From: Shimwellia pseudoproteus
Lineage (GTDB): Bacteria > Pseudomonadota > Gammaproteobacteria > Enterobacterales > Enterobacteriaceae
Assembly (NCBI RefSeq): GCF_016415625.1
Contig: NZ_WBXP01000023.1
Coordinates: 1 to 58,862 of the forward strand
DNA: 58,862 bases
Direction of reading: 5' to 3'
Below the pieces are notes generated by a model that ran no database searches, was not told the origin of the DNA, and worked only from the letters and a program-made list of their open reading frames with translations. Within the stretch, counting starts at the first letter, position 1, and each line of letters begins with the position of its first letter. Position numbers and translations under genes: made by a program. Below, piece after piece: positions 21,107 through 32,373 of this stretch.

Positions 21107-22021
21107 ATGGATCTCTATCAGTTGCGTTGTTTTATTGCCGTTGCCGAGGAGCTGCACTTCGGGCGTGCAGCGGCCCGTCTGCATATTACCCAACCGCCCC
21201 TTAGTCGCCAGATACAACTGCTGGAAAAAAGCCTCGGGTGCACGCTTTTTGACAGAAATAACCGCCATGTTGGCCTCACCCACATGGGGGAGAACGTGCT
21301 CAAAGAGGCGCGGCTGATCCTCAAGCTGGCGGACCAGCTCCAGTATTCCGCCCAGCAGCGGATAGATGGCGTGGTGGGGACGCTGCGCATCGGCTTTACG
21401 GCGGTGTTCTCATGGCAATTTATTCCCCAGTTGCTGAAGAATATGACCGCAACCTTCCCCGGGCTGGATTTCGAGCTCGATGAGCAAGTCTCACAAAAAC
21501 AGATTAGCGCGATTGAAGATAATATTATTGATGTCGGTTTTGTGCGTCACGTCCCACCAAATCCATTACTCACCTACCTGCCGCTGACCAAAGAAACCTT
21601 TGTTGCCGCTTTTCATACGGATCACCCGTTAGCCAGAAAACGAAAAATACCGCTCTCCGCCTTTAATAATGAGCCTTTTTTCTGTTACAGCCAAAATGAA
21701 GCGCGTATTTTTCACGAACGGATTACTGATTTATTCACGTTCAATAATATTAGCCCCCATTATAAATACCAGTTCACCCAGACCCATACTATTCTCGGCA
21801 TGGTCAGCGCTGGCCTGGGGTGCGCGATTGTCCCGGCATCCGCCAGGACCCTTAATTTCCCGCACGTGGCTTATATTAATATTGAAGATGCCAATATTCA
21901 GGCGCACAATTTTTTAGTCTATTCGAAGAGCAACCCGAACCCCGCCCTGCCGGTTTTTATTCAGGCAGTCAGGGATATGCTCCAGCAGAGCGCCAGCGCC
22001 GCGCCAGAGTCAGCGGGCTGA
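21107..22021 (+). CDS. LysR-family transcriptional regulator
   Basis: A 304-residue LysR protein. The N-terminal winged helix (1-60) includes [20 protein letters not shown] and [12 protein letters not shown], and the effector-binding domain follows (about 90-300). It is divergent from the dehydrogenase-transporter pair and most likely controls it in response to the transported acid. Its last 12 bases overlap the end of convergent btuC, so the insertion point lies exactly at the btuC 3' end. Not an orthologue of any LysR gene I can name. Confidence 0.88.
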   Translation: MDLYQLRCFIAVAEELHFGRAAARLHITQPPLSRQIQLLEKSLGCTLFDRNNRHVGLTHMGENVLKEARLILKLADQLQYSAQQRIDGVVGTLRIGFTAVFSWQFIPQLLKNMTATFPGLDFELDEQVSQKQISAIEDNIIDVGFVRHVPPNPLLTYLPLTKETFVAAFHTDHPLARKRKIPLSAFNNEPFFCYSQNEARIFHERITDLFTFNNISPHYKYQFTQTHTILGMVSAGLGCAIVPASARTLNFPHVAYINIEDANIQAHNFLVYSKSNPNPALPVFIQAVRDMLQQSASAAPESAG

Positions 22022-22990
22022 CCTCAACAACAGCCAGATAAACACCGGCGCGCCGAGGGTAGCGGTCACCACACCAATCGGCAGTTCTGCCGCCGGCATC
22101 GCCAGCCGGGCCAGGATATCCGCCAGCAGCAGGACACCGCCCCCCGCCAGCACACAGGCGGGCAGCAGGGCCCGGTGATCGGTGATCCCGCATAAACGCA
22201 GGATATGCGGCACCACCAGGCCAACAAAACCAATAGCGCCACCGAGGGCCACACTCACCCCCACCAGCCAGCCGGTGGCCAGCACCAGCAGATTACGCCA
22301 GAGAGACACCGGCAGCCCCAGTTGCCGGGCGCTGCTCTCCCCGAGGGCCAGCAGGTTCAGCGGATGCCCTACGCGACACAACCAGACCATTACCGGCACC
22401 AGCGCCAGCATCAGCCACCCCTGGCGCCAGTCCACCCCGCCAAAGCCCCCCATCATCCAGTACATCAGCTGGCGCAAATCCATACTGGTACTGAAATAGA
22501 CCGCCCAGGTCATCAGGGCGCTGCAAATGATCCCCAGCGCCACCCCGGCTAATAGCAGGCGGCTGGTAGAGAGGTGACGGCGGGCAAAACGCAGCAGGAT
22601 CCCGGTTATCACCAGCGCCCCGACAATCGCACAGAGCCCCAGCGCCCAGCCAGGCCAGCCCCCGCCACCGATGAATAGCCCCGCCACCAGGGCAACCCCG
22701 GCCCCGTTAGAGACCCCCAGCAAGCCGGGTTCTGACAGCGGGTTGGCAAACAGCCCCTGCATAATCGCCCCGGTCAGCGCCAGGGCCCCGCCCACCAGCA
22801 GTACCGCCAGCGAACGCGGCAGGCGAATCTGCCAGACAAACAGCTGGCCGTCAGCACTCAGCCACGCCCCGGGGAAAATCCAGCGCTCTCCGGCACACAG
22901 GCTCAGCAGCAGGCTGGCCACCACCACCAGGGTGAGCGCAATAAGCCACTGTTTTTCACGGCGACGCTGGGCAAGGATAAATCCGGGCAT
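22010..22990 (-). CDS. btuC: Vitamin B12 ABC transporter permease BtuC
   Basis: A 326-residue FecCD-type permease with about ten membrane helices. It aligns along its length with E. coli BtuC, including [39 protein letters not shown] and [10 protein letters not shown]. Two BtuC and two BtuD chains carry cobalamin across the inner membrane. The start at 22990 gives the E. coli length; an ATG four codons upstream (23002) is possible. In E. coli btuE and btuD follow directly, but here a three-gene cassette intervenes and the 3' end overlaps a convergent LysR gene by 12 bp. Confidence 0.95.
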   Translation of the reverse strand: MPGFILAQRRREKQWLIALTLVVVASLLLSLCAGERWIFPGAWLSADGQLFVWQIRLPRSLAVLLVGGALALTGAIMQGLFANPLSEPGLLGVSNGAGVALVAGLFIGGGGWPGWALGLCAIVGALVITGILLRFARRHLSTSRLLLAGVALGIICSALMTWAVYFSTSMDLRQLMYWMMGGFGGVDWRQGWLMLALVPVMVWLCRVGHPLNLLALGESSARQLGLPVSLWRNLLVLATGWLVGVSVALGGAIGFVGLVVPHILRLCGITDHRALLPACVLAGGGVLLLADILARLAMPAAELPIGVVTATLGAPVFIWLLLRSAR

Positions 22991-23115
22991 GGCAGATTCC
23001 ATTATCAGGGTAACGGGCTGATTTTACGGGCTGCCAGGACCGCAGGAAAGTGAAGAATAACAATACAGTTGGTAGGGATTTATGGGTGCGTGGATGGCAA
23101 TACACCGGGGCAGAT

Positions 23116-23145
23116 AAAAAAAAAGGCCGCACAAGGCGGCCTTTT
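23116..23145 (-). terminator. Terminator of the pheST-ihfA operon
   Basis: AAAAGGCCGC (23121-23130) pairs with GCGGCCTTTT (23136-23145) with a five-base loop. The minus strand then runs into nine T. Located 12 bp past the ihfA stop. Confidence 0.93.
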
Positions 23146-23157
23146 GGATGTCGTCAG

Positions 23158-23457
23158 TTATTCGCTTTTCGGCGTTGCGTTTTCGACCCGGCTTTTTAAC
23201 TTCTGCCCGGGTCTGAAGGTCACCACCCGGCGAGCCGTAATGGGAATATCTTCCCCCGTCTTCGGATTGCGTCCTGGACGTTGGTTTTTGTCGCGCAAGT
23301 CAAAGTTACCAAAACCAGAAAGCTTCACTTGCTCCCCATTTTCCAGAGCGCGACGGATCTCTTCGAAAAACAGTTCGACCAGCTCTTTGGCATCCCGCTT
23401 GCTAAGCCCAAGCTTATCAAACAGATATTCTGACATTTCAGCTTTTGTAAGCGCCAT
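23158..23457 (-). CDS. ihfA: Integration host factor subunit alpha
   Basis: A 99-residue DNA-bending protein that pairs with IhfB. It has the HU/IHF fold, with [13 protein letters not shown] at the N-terminus and the beta-arm segment [14 protein letters not shown] holding the intercalating proline. It is almost identical to the E. coli protein. Last gene of the pheM-pheS-pheT-ihfA operon, four bases after the pheT stop. In E. coli IHF also represses this operon. Confidence 0.98.
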   Translation of the reverse strand: MALTKAEMSEYLFDKLGLSKRDAKELVELFFEEIRRALENGEQVKLSGFGNFDLRDKNQRPGRNPKTGEDIPITARRVVTFRPGQKLKSRVENATPKSE

Positions 23458-23461
23458 AGGT

Positions 23462-25849
23462 TCAATCCCTCAATGATGCCTGGAATCGCTCTTTTAGTGC
23501 CTCTACACATTTGGCAACGGTAGCGGCAATCTCCTCTTCTTCGAGTGTACGGCCGGAATCCTGAAGGATCAGGCTGATAGCGAGGCTCTTATAACCCTCA
23601 GCTACACCCTTGCCACGGTACACGTCAAATAAGTTTACGCCAACTACCTGATTTACGCCAACTTTCTTACACTCTGCCAAAACATCCGCTGCGGGCACGT
23701 TTTCTGCTACCACAACCGCGATATCGCGACGGTTAGCCGGGAAGCGCGAAACCCCCTGAGACTGAGGCACAACGCGGTCTGCCAGCGCATCCCACAGCAG
23801 CTCAAACACCAGTGTACGGCCGTTAAGATCCAGTTTGCGCTCCAGTTCAGGGTGAACCACCCCAATATAACCAATACGTGCGCCATCCAGATAAATGGCG
23901 GCACTCTGGCCCGGATGCAGTGCCGGAATGGCTTCTGCCTTGAAGGTAATTTCAGATAATTTACCGGTCAGTTCCAGTACCGACTCAAGATCGCCTTTCA
24001 AATCATAGAAGTCGACGCTGCCTTTCGCCAGATCCCAGTGCTCTTCATAGCGGTTACCGCAAATAACACCAGACAGCATCAGGTCCTGGCGGATACCCAG
24101 GTTTGCATTGGTATCCGGGACAAAGCGCAGCCCGGTTTCAAACAACCGGACGCGGCCCTGCTGGCGGTTCTGGTTGTACACCACGGTGCCCAGTAGGCCA
24201 GACCACAGGGAAAGCCGCATGGCAGACATTTCGCTGGAGATAGGGCTTGGCAGGATCAGCGCTTCTTCACCCGGGTGCAGCAGTTGCTGGATCTTCGGAT
24301 CCACAAAGCTGTAGGTGATCACTTCCTGGTAGCCTTTGTCCACCAGCATGGTTTTCACCCGTTTCATGGACAGCACCGCTTCACGATGGCTGCCCATCAC
24401 CAGGCCTGCCTGGACCGGGGCGTTAGGGATGTTGTCGTAACCGAACAGGCGGGCAACTTCCTCAACCAGATCTTCTTCAATTTCCATATCGAAACGCCAG
24501 CCCGGCGCGACGGCCTGCCACTGGTCCTGACCCACGGTGACCTCACAACCCAGACGGGTCAGAATATCGGTCACTTGTGCATCGTCAATATGGTAGCCAA
24601 TCAGGCGATCCAGTTTGCTGCGGCGCAGGGTAATGGTTGCGCGCTTCGGCAGATCAGCCAGGCTGGTCTGGTCAATAACCGGGCCAGCGTTGCCGCCGCA
24701 GATATCAATCAGCAGGCGGGTTGCGCGTTCCAGCGCTTTGAATTGCAGGGTAGGATCGACACCGCGTTCGTAACGGTGGGAAGCATCGGTATGCAGGCCG
24801 TGACGGCGCGCGCGGCCAGTGATCGCCAGCGGATTAAAGAAAGCGCATTCCAGCAGCACGTCCTGAGTTTCGTCATTCACACCAGAATGTTCGCCACCGA
24901 AGATACCGCCCATCGCCAGGGCTTTTTTATGATCGCCAATCACCAGGGTGTCGGCTTTCAGGGTGGCTTCTGTACCGTCCAGCAGTACCAGCTTCTCACC
25001 CTCTTCCGCCATGCGCACCACGATCCCGCCGTCAATACGGTTCAGGTCGAAGGCGTGCATCGGCTGGCCCAGCTCCAGCAGAACGTAGTTCGTGACGTCA
25101 ACCACCGGATCGATAGAGCGGATACCACAGCGGCGCAGTTTCTCTTTCATCCACAGCGGCGTGGCGGCCTTCACATTAATGCCCTTGATCACCCGGCCCA
25201 GGTAGCGCGGGCAGGCGTCGGTGGCATCAACACGGATCGGCAGCGTATCGCTGATGGTGGCCGCAACCGGGGTAATTTCCGGCTCGTTAAGGGCCATTTT
25301 ATTCAGTACCGCAACATCACGGGCCACACCGATAATGCTCAGGCAGTCGGCGCGGTTCGGGGTGATGCTGACTTCAATGGCGGTGTCGTCCAGCTTCAGA
25401 TAGTCGCGCAGGTCGGTGCCGATGGGCGCATCGGCCGGCAGTTCGATAATGCCGTTATGATCGTCAGAAATACCCAGCTCAGAGTTAGAGCACAGCATCC
25501 CTTCAGAAGGCTCACCGCGCAGTTTGGCGGCTTTAATTTTAAAATCACCCGGCAGTACGGCGCCAATAGTCGCCACCGCTACGCGCAGGCCCTGGCGGCA
25601 GTTCGGCGCACCGCAGACGATATCCAGCAGGCGTTCACCGCCGACATTGACTTTCGTTACCCGCAGTTTGTCTGCATTCGGGTGCTGTGCGCATTCAACC
25701 ACTTCACCGACCACAACGCCGTTGAAGGTGCCGGCAACGGCTTCGGTGCCGTCAACTTCTAAACCGGCCATGGTTATCTGGCTGCACAGTGCATCGCTGT
25801 CAATGGCCGGATTTACCCATTCGCGTAACCAGAGTTCACTGAATTTCAT
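23462..25849 (-). CDS. pheT: Phenylalanine-tRNA ligase beta subunit
   Basis: A 795-residue subunit of the (alpha-beta)2 enzyme that charges tRNA-Phe. The N-terminal EMAP-like tRNA-binding domain (about 40-150) is followed by B3/B4 editing domains, B5, a catalytic-like core, and a C-terminal anticodon-binding FDX-ACB domain (about 700-795). It lies 14 bp after pheS in the same transcript, under control of the pheM attenuator. Length equals E. coli PheT. Confidence 0.98.
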   Translation of the reverse strand: MKFSELWLREWVNPAIDSDALCSQITMAGLEVDGTEAVAGTFNGVVVGEVVECAQHPNADKLRVTKVNVGGERLLDIVCGAPNCRQGLRVAVATIGAVLPGDFKIKAAKLRGEPSEGMLCSNSELGISDDHNGIIELPADAPIGTDLRDYLKLDDTAIEVSITPNRADCLSIIGVARDVAVLNKMALNEPEITPVAATISDTLPIRVDATDACPRYLGRVIKGINVKAATPLWMKEKLRRCGIRSIDPVVDVTNYVLLELGQPMHAFDLNRIDGGIVVRMAEEGEKLVLLDGTEATLKADTLVIGDHKKALAMGGIFGGEHSGVNDETQDVLLECAFFNPLAITGRARRHGLHTDASHRYERGVDPTLQFKALERATRLLIDICGGNAGPVIDQTSLADLPKRATITLRRSKLDRLIGYHIDDAQVTDILTRLGCEVTVGQDQWQAVAPGWRFDMEIEEDLVEEVARLFGYDNIPNAPVQAGLVMGSHREAVLSMKRVKTMLVDKGYQEVITYSFVDPKIQQLLHPGEEALILPSPISSEMSAMRLSLWSGLLGTVVYNQNRQQGRVRLFETGLRFVPDTNANLGIRQDLMLSGVICGNRYEEHWDLAKGSVDFYDLKGDLESVLELTGKLSEITFKAEAIPALHPGQSAAIYLDGARIGYIGVVHPELERKLDLNGRTLVFELLWDALADRVVPQSQGVSRFPANRRDIAVVVAENVPAADVLAECKKVGVNQVVGVNLFDVYRGKGVAEGYKSLAISLILQDSGRTLEEEEIAATVAKCVEALKERFQASLRD

Positions 25850-25863
25850 TGGATAGTCCTGCC

Positions 25864-26889
<1,026 letters not shown>

Positions 26890-26916
26890 TTATTCAAAAT
26901 TCGAAAACGTCAGGTA

Positions 26917-26942
26917 TAAAAAAAGCCTCCATAAGGAGGCTT
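26917..26942 (-). terminator. Attenuator of the pheST operon
   Basis: On the minus strand AAGCCTCC (26942-26935) pairs with GGAGGCTT (26930-26923) with loop TTAT and then a T-run. It lies between the pheM leader and pheS, as in the E. coli attenuator. Confidence 0.92.
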
Positions 26943-26986
26943 GGGCGCTTGTTTCCGTTTCTTTTCTCACGCGCTAGCCTCCTGGT

Positions 26987-27031
26987 TCAGGTGCTAAAGT
27001 AAAAAAAGAAGCGGAAAATAGCAGCATTCAT
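26987..27031 (-). CDS. pheM: pheST leader peptide
   Basis: A 14-residue peptide, [14 protein letters not shown], identical to E. coli PheM as I recall it. Five of the 14 residues are Phe, including a run of three. Ribosome stalling on these codons when charged tRNA-Phe is scarce prevents the downstream terminator at 26917-26942 from forming. A candidate promoter lies about 33 bases upstream of its start. Confidence 0.95.
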
Positions 27032-27070
27032 GCTTGCGTTACCTTGTGTGGTACTTATCGTCGTCGTTCT

Positions 27071-27121
27071 ATTCAAAGGTGTTTATCTGGAAATGTCAAT
27101 CACTTGATATTTCCAGATAAA
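27071..27121 (-). promoter_or_regulatory. Candidate pheM promoter inside a 13-bp inverted repeat
   Basis: On the minus strand TTGACA (27099-27094) and TTGAAT (27076-27071) are 17 bp apart, in the right place for the pheM transcript. The -35 region sits at the edge of a perfect inverted repeat, TTTATCTGGAAAT at 27082-27094 and ATTTCCAGATAAA at 27109-27121, with a 14-base spacer. The dyad could bind a regulator or form a hairpin at the end of the rplT transcript. Confidence 0.5.
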
Positions 27122-27148
27122 ACAAGAAGAGGGAGCCAGGCTCCCTCT
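27119..27148 (-). terminator. Probable rplT terminator
   Basis: AGAGGGAGCC (27128-27137) and GGCTCCCTCT (27139-27148) form a strong stem. The minus strand continues with TCTTGTTTT. It follows the rplT stop by about 10 bases. Confidence 0.75.
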
Positions 27149-27158
27149 CTTAACTGAC

Positions 27159-27551
<393 letters not shown>

Positions 27552-27625
27552 TCATTTTGGGGATCAGAACCTATTGGTCTGATCACAACGCAAAATGGAT
27601 CGGGCGATTAAATTAAAAAATTGGC

Positions 27626-27847
<222 letters not shown>

Positions 27848-27916
27848 TTAAATAAACGAAACAAAGGCGAACCCTGCCCGGGAGGCGAACCCCTCAGACA
27901 GGATCACTTGATGGCC

Positions 27917-28462
<546 letters not shown>

Positions 28463-30391
28463 TTATTCCTCCAGTTGTTGAAGACTGCGGCTGCGAATCT
28501 CTTGTTGCAGCTTCTCAATCACATCATTTACGTCCAGACTGCCCAGGTCTTTGCCGCGACGGGTGCGCACGGCTACTTTGCCGGCTTCTACTTCTTTGTC
28601 GCCACAAACCAACATATAAGGGACACGACGTAAAGTGTGCTCGCGGATTTTAAAGCCAATCTTCTCATTTCTCAAGTCTGCTTTCACACGAATGCCCGCA
28701 TTTTGCAATTTACGGGTCAGTTCGTTGACATATTCAGACTGACTATCGGTGATATTCATGATCACCACTTGTACTGGTGCTAACCAGGTCGGGAAGAAAC
28801 CGGCGAACTCTTCAGTCAGAATACCGATGAAGCGTTCCATGGACCCCAGGATAGCGCGGTGAATCATAACCGGCACCTGACGTTCGTTGTTTTCCCCGAT
28901 ATAGGACGCACTCAGACGACCCGGTAAAGAGAAGTCGAGCTGTACAGTACCACACTGCCACGCACGATCCAGACAGTCATGCAGCGTAAACTCGATCTTA
29001 GGACCATAAAAAGCGCCCTCACCCGGTTGATACTCAAACGGAATGTTGTTCTCTTCCAGCGCAGCCGCCAGATCTGCCTCGGTACGATCCCAGGTGGCAT
29101 CACTACCGATACGTTTTTCCGGACGGGTAGACAGTTTCACCACGATTTTTTCAAAACCGAAGGTGCTGTACATGTCATAGACCATACGGATACAGCTGTT
29201 CACTTCATCGCGCACCTGATCTTCAGTACAGAAGATATGCGCATCATCCTGGGTAAACCCGCGCACACGCATCAGACCGTGCAGGGCACCTGACGGCTCG
29301 TTACGGTGGCAGCTACCGAACTCCGCCATACGCAGCGGCAGATCGCGGTAAGACTTCAGACCCTGGTTAAAAATCTGTACGTGACCCGGGCAGTTCATGG
29401 GCTTGATGCAATATTCACGGTTCTCAGAAGAGGTAGTGAACATCGCGTCTTTGTAGTTTTCCCAGTGGCCGGTTTTTTCCCACAGCACGCGGTCCATCAT
29501 AAACGGACCTTTAACTTCCTGATACTGGTACTCTTTCAGTTTAGAACGAACAAAGACTTCCAGCTCGCGGAAAATGGTCCAGCCGTCGTTGTGCCAGAAC
29601 ACCATACCCGGCGCTTCTTCCTGCATATGGTACAGGTCAAGCTGCTTACCGATTTTACGGTGGTCGCGTTTTGCGGCTTCTTCCAGGCGCTGCAGATAGG
29701 CACTCAGTGCTTTCTTATCTGCCCAGGCGGTGCCGTAGATACGCTGCAACATTTTGTTGTCGCTGTTGCCACGCCAGTAAGCACCGGCGGTTTTCATCAG
29801 TTTGAAATTGTGGCAAAAACGCATGTTAGGCACGTGAGGCCCACGGCACATGTCGACATATTCCTGGTGATGGTAGAGACCAGGTTTGTCGTCATGGCTG
29901 ATGTTCTCATCAAGGATCGCCACTTTGTAGTCTTCACCACGGCTGACGAAAGTATCGCGGGCTTCTTGCCAGCTCACCTTTTTCTTGATGACGTCGTAAT
30001 CGGTATCCGCCAGCTCGTGCATACGCTTTTCAAGCTGGTCGATATCTTCCTGGGTCAGGGTGTGGTCAAGGTCGACATCATAGTAGAAACCGTTGTCGAT
30101 AACCGGGCCAATTGCCATTTTGGTATTGGGCCACAGTTGCTTGATTGCATGACCGAGCAGGTGTGCACAAGAGTGGCGGATAATCTCCAGCCCTTCTTCA
30201 TTTTTCGCGGTGATAATCGCCAGGGTTGAATCCTGTTCAATAGGATCACAAGCATCTACCAGTTCGCCATTCACGCGACCAGCAATACAGGCTTTCGCCA
30301 AACCGGGGCCGATATCCAGCGCCACATCCATTGCACTGACAGCGTGGTCGTAAACACGCTGGCTGCCATCAGGAAGAGTAATAACAGGCAT
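28463..30391 (-). CDS. thrS: Threonine-tRNA ligase
   Basis: A 642-residue class II synthetase, the same length as in E. coli. It has an N-terminal TGS domain (about 1-61), an editing domain (about 62-224) with the [10 protein letters not shown] zinc-type motif, a catalytic core with [20 protein letters not shown] near 359, and a C-terminal anticodon-binding domain. The leader upstream carries a tRNA-Thr anticodon mimic through which ThrRS represses its own translation. First gene of thrS-infC-rpmI-rplT. Confidence 0.98.
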   Translation of the reverse strand: MPVITLPDGSQRVYDHAVSAMDVALDIGPGLAKACIAGRVNGELVDACDPIEQDSTLAIITAKNEEGLEIIRHSCAHLLGHAIKQLWPNTKMAIGPVIDNGFYYDVDLDHTLTQEDIDQLEKRMHELADTDYDVIKKKVSWQEARDTFVSRGEDYKVAILDENISHDDKPGLYHHQEYVDMCRGPHVPNMRFCHNFKLMKTAGAYWRGNSDNKMLQRIYGTAWADKKALSAYLQRLEEAAKRDHRKIGKQLDLYHMQEEAPGMVFWHNDGWTIFRELEVFVRSKLKEYQYQEVKGPFMMDRVLWEKTGHWENYKDAMFTTSSENREYCIKPMNCPGHVQIFNQGLKSYRDLPLRMAEFGSCHRNEPSGALHGLMRVRGFTQDDAHIFCTEDQVRDEVNSCIRMVYDMYSTFGFEKIVVKLSTRPEKRIGSDATWDRTEADLAAALEENNIPFEYQPGEGAFYGPKIEFTLHDCLDRAWQCGTVQLDFSLPGRLSASYIGENNERQVPVMIHRAILGSMERFIGILTEEFAGFFPTWLAPVQVVIMNITDSQSEYVNELTRKLQNAGIRVKADLRNEKIGFKIREHTLRRVPYMLVCGDKEVEAGKVAVRTRRGKDLGSLDVNDVIEKLQQEIRSRSLQQLEE

Positions 30392-30412
30392 TATAAGTCC
30401 TTACTTGCAGTG

Positions 30413-30433
30413 GTGAGCCACACGAAAGCTCAC
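30413..30433 (-). promoter_or_regulatory. thrS translational operator hairpin (tRNA-Thr mimic)
   Basis: On the minus strand GTGAGC and GCTCAC (30428-30433 and 30413-30418) enclose a 9-base loop TTTCGTGTG. The loop contains CGT, a threonine anticodon, and matches domain 2 of the E. coli thrS operator where ThrRS binds its own mRNA. It ends about 20 bases before the ATG. Confidence 0.8.
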
Positions 30434-30840
30434 ATACAATGTTTTATTAGCTTAGAATTTAGGTGTGTTGCCAACCCATCTCGCCGACAATTGCGAGTTG
30501 CGGGGCGGCATCTGAACATGCAGGTGTCTGTTACAACCTGCGAATAGGGATAGTAGCACTTTAGGGGGTCGTTGTCGCCCCACCGCCCCTACTGAGGTAA
30601 ATTTTGCTTTGTTTTGCTTAAAACGATGAATAACTAAGCGCTATTTTGCATTTATCAAAGATAGCAAGTTAAAAGCGGGCCAAATGATTATTTCCGGCAG
30701 ACACCGGCAAGGCCGTTCCGCACAGGAATTTATTACGCTTTATTTTTCCGGCGCATTTTTTGTTAACCAGCGGGAATACTGTCGCTGACCGAAAGGTAAC
30801 TTCCGTCATTATTAAGTTAGTAATTAATGGTCCGTTAATA
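30434..30840. other. Intergenic region with no recognised gene
   Basis: About 400 bp between the thrS operator and the ydiY 3' end. The part near thrS should hold its promoter and the upper operator domains. 30560-30840 is AT-rich with no frame, tRNA or repeat that I can support. E. coli has the arpB pseudogene region around here; no trace of it was recognised. Confidence 0.5.
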
Positions 30841-30865
30841 ACAGGCCAGTTATCCACTGGCCTGT
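30841..30865 (-). terminator. Probable ydiY terminator stem
   Basis: A perfect 10-bp stem ACAGGCCAGT/ACTGGCCTGT with a five-base loop, eight bases past the ydiY stop. Only TTATTAA follows on the minus strand, so the T-tract is weak. Confidence 0.6.
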
Positions 30866-30872
30866 ATAATAG

Positions 30873-31631
30873 TTACATCCGGTAGCCGAGGGTCACTGTC
30901 GTGCGGGTATCGGTATGTTTCGGGGCCGTGTCGGGTGGGTTCGAGTTCCAGGTCACGTTATAGGCCACCTTCAGCCCGAAGTGGTCATTGATCGCTACGT
31001 TGAGGGCCGTCTCGGAGTTCACCGTGGTATCGTCCGCGCCCAGCACAGAGAGCCCCTGGGTGAATTTTGCGTTATCGCTCAGTTGCCATGCATATGAGCC
31101 CGCCGCATAGCCCAGCGGCTGGGTTTTATCGCCGCCGTCGGTATATTCGTCATAACGCACCCCGGGACCAAATTCCACCCGCAGGCTGTGCACCGGGCCA
31201 TTCCATATCTGGCGACCGTAACCGGTGGTGAACACATCCCGCGCATGGTAACCGTTATAACGGTCCGTCAGCCAGCTGGCCTGGCCAAACAGGTAGTCAA
31301 CATCGGTCCAGTTATAGCGGCCACGGGCCCCGGCAGAATATTTTTCCGAAGAACGTTCATCATTCGATGAGTTATTGCTGGCGTTACCCCACAAGGACCA
31401 TGCCGTAGAACGGTTATACCAGGTCATGGTCGTGTCTGCGGTTAATGAAGAGCTTTTAGAGTTACCTGACTGCGCAAGGTAGCCGGCATTCAGGTTCCCT
31501 TCGAAGGGTTTCTTCGCTGAGGAGGGATCATCCATGACAGTAAAAACATTATCGTCTGCAACTACATTATGACTTACAAGCGCGCTGCCCGCGAGGATCA
31601 GGGCCACGGGTACTGTCTTAAAAAGTTTCAT
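30873..31631 (-). CDS. ydiY: YdiY, DUF481 outer-membrane protein
   Basis: A 252-residue protein of the DUF481 family, the same length as acid-inducible E. coli YdiY. A signal peptide of about 25 residues ends near HNVVADD. Alternating aromatic and polar segments and the C-terminal TVTLGYRM suggest an outer-membrane beta-barrel. Function is not known. A strong promoter lies about 95 bp upstream, but a hairpin followed by a T-run sits between promoter and start, so expression may be set by attenuation. The pfkB gene, its divergent neighbour in E. coli, is missing. Confidence 0.92.
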   Translation of the reverse strand: MKLFKTVPVALILAGSALVSHNVVADDNVFTVMDDPSSAKKPFEGNLNAGYLAQSGNSKSSSLTADTTMTWYNRSTAWSLWGNASNNSSNDERSSEKYSAGARGRYNWTDVDYLFGQASWLTDRYNGYHARDVFTTGYGRQIWNGPVHSLRVEFGPGVRYDEYTDGGDKTQPLGYAAGSYAWQLSDNAKFTQGLSVLGADDTTVNSETALNVAINDHFGLKVAYNVTWNSNPPDTAPKHTDTRTTVTLGYRM

Positions 31632-31654
31632 TTAACTCGTTGTCCGCACAGCAT

Positions 31655-31674
31655 AAAAAGAGGCCGCTCCGGCC
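31655..31674 (-). terminator. Terminator-like hairpin in the ydiY leader
   Basis: On the minus strand GGCCG (31674-31670) pairs with CGGCC (31666-31662) with loop GAG, followed by TCTTTTT. It lies after the ydiY promoter and about 25 bases before the ATG, so it may act as an attenuator. Flanking bases CCGG/CC could lengthen the stem. Confidence 0.55.
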
Positions 31675-31724
31675 CCGGATATTTTTCTGAGGATCTAAAT
31701 AGGTTGTCCATAGAAAGGTGGCGA

Positions 31725-31753
31725 ATTATAAAAAAGCCCTTTTTACATAGCAA
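31725..31753 (-). promoter_or_regulatory. Predicted ydiY promoter
   Basis: On the minus strand a perfect TATAAT -10 (31730-31725) lies 17 bp after TTGCTA (31753-31748). Predicted RNA start is near 31718, giving a leader of roughly 87 nt. The rest of the 347-bp spacer 31632-31978 holds no gene; a GGCGGCG-A-CGCCGCC stem with T-run on the minus strand lies at 31917-31935. Confidence 0.7.
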
Positions 31754-31978
31754 TAAATTCTTATTTCATCTTTTGAATAAGCAATATCCGGATTTTACTA
31801 AAAGTGAATATAGAAACAGCCGGACAAAAAAAAGCTTTATATTATAAATCAGCCTGTTATTCAGACAAAAATTCGCTATCGGTGCTAGGCTTGATCCGGT
31901 TGCCCGTAAACCACAGAAAAGGCGGCGACGCCGCCCCTTACACTGAGTCAAATCCCTGCGCTGTTGACTGGAGGTAGG

Positions 31979-32269
31979 ATGAGTAACGGTGAACCAGCAC
32001 GCTATATAGTAGAAGTGCACTGGAAAGCAGACAGTCTGGCCGCGGTTAACGAGATCAACAACCACCTATCAAGGGCCGGCTTCCAGTTCACCATGACCGA
32101 TGAAGACGGCCAGATCCACGAGCTGGGGCCAGGCACTTTCGGTATAACCTCTCCCCTGACGGCCCAGGAGATAACCAGGATGGTCTCATCACTGGTGGAA
32201 TCCGCTATTAATGAACAACCCGAGGTCAACACCCTGACCTGGCAAGCGTGGCGGGCGTTGATCAAATAG
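31979..32269 (+). CDS. ydiZ: YdiZ, small conserved protein
   Basis: A 96-residue protein of unknown function. I place it as YdiZ from its length (E. coli YdiZ also has 96 residues), its content and its position before yniA. No signal peptide or membrane segment is visible. A GGAGGT ribosome site at 31970-31975 fixes the ATG at 31979; a TTG five codons upstream is unlikely. pfkB, which lies directly upstream in E. coli, is absent, so ydiZ faces ydiY across a spacer. Confidence 0.8.
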   Translation: MSNGEPARYIVEVHWKADSLAAVNEINNHLSRAGFQFTMTDEDGQIHELGPGTFGITSPLTAQEITRMVSSLVESAINEQPEVNTLTWQAWRALIK

Positions 32270-32373
32270 CGGGATTCCGCGCTATTTCGCATGATTGTTG
32301 TGCAACAAGTCGTGTTTTTGTCCATGCTTAACGCGTAAGCTAATGATCTACCAGACAACGTGGGGATAATACT

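Noticed and set aside
24275..25762. A 495-codon frame opposite pheT
   Set aside because: It is fully antisense to a well-conserved gene; long antisense frames are common in such GC-biased codons, and the product has no recognisable domain.
29306..30229. A 307-codon frame opposite thrS, and a 292-codon frame opposite ppsA (10898-11776)
   Set aside because: Both are antisense shadows of conserved genes with no independent start signal.
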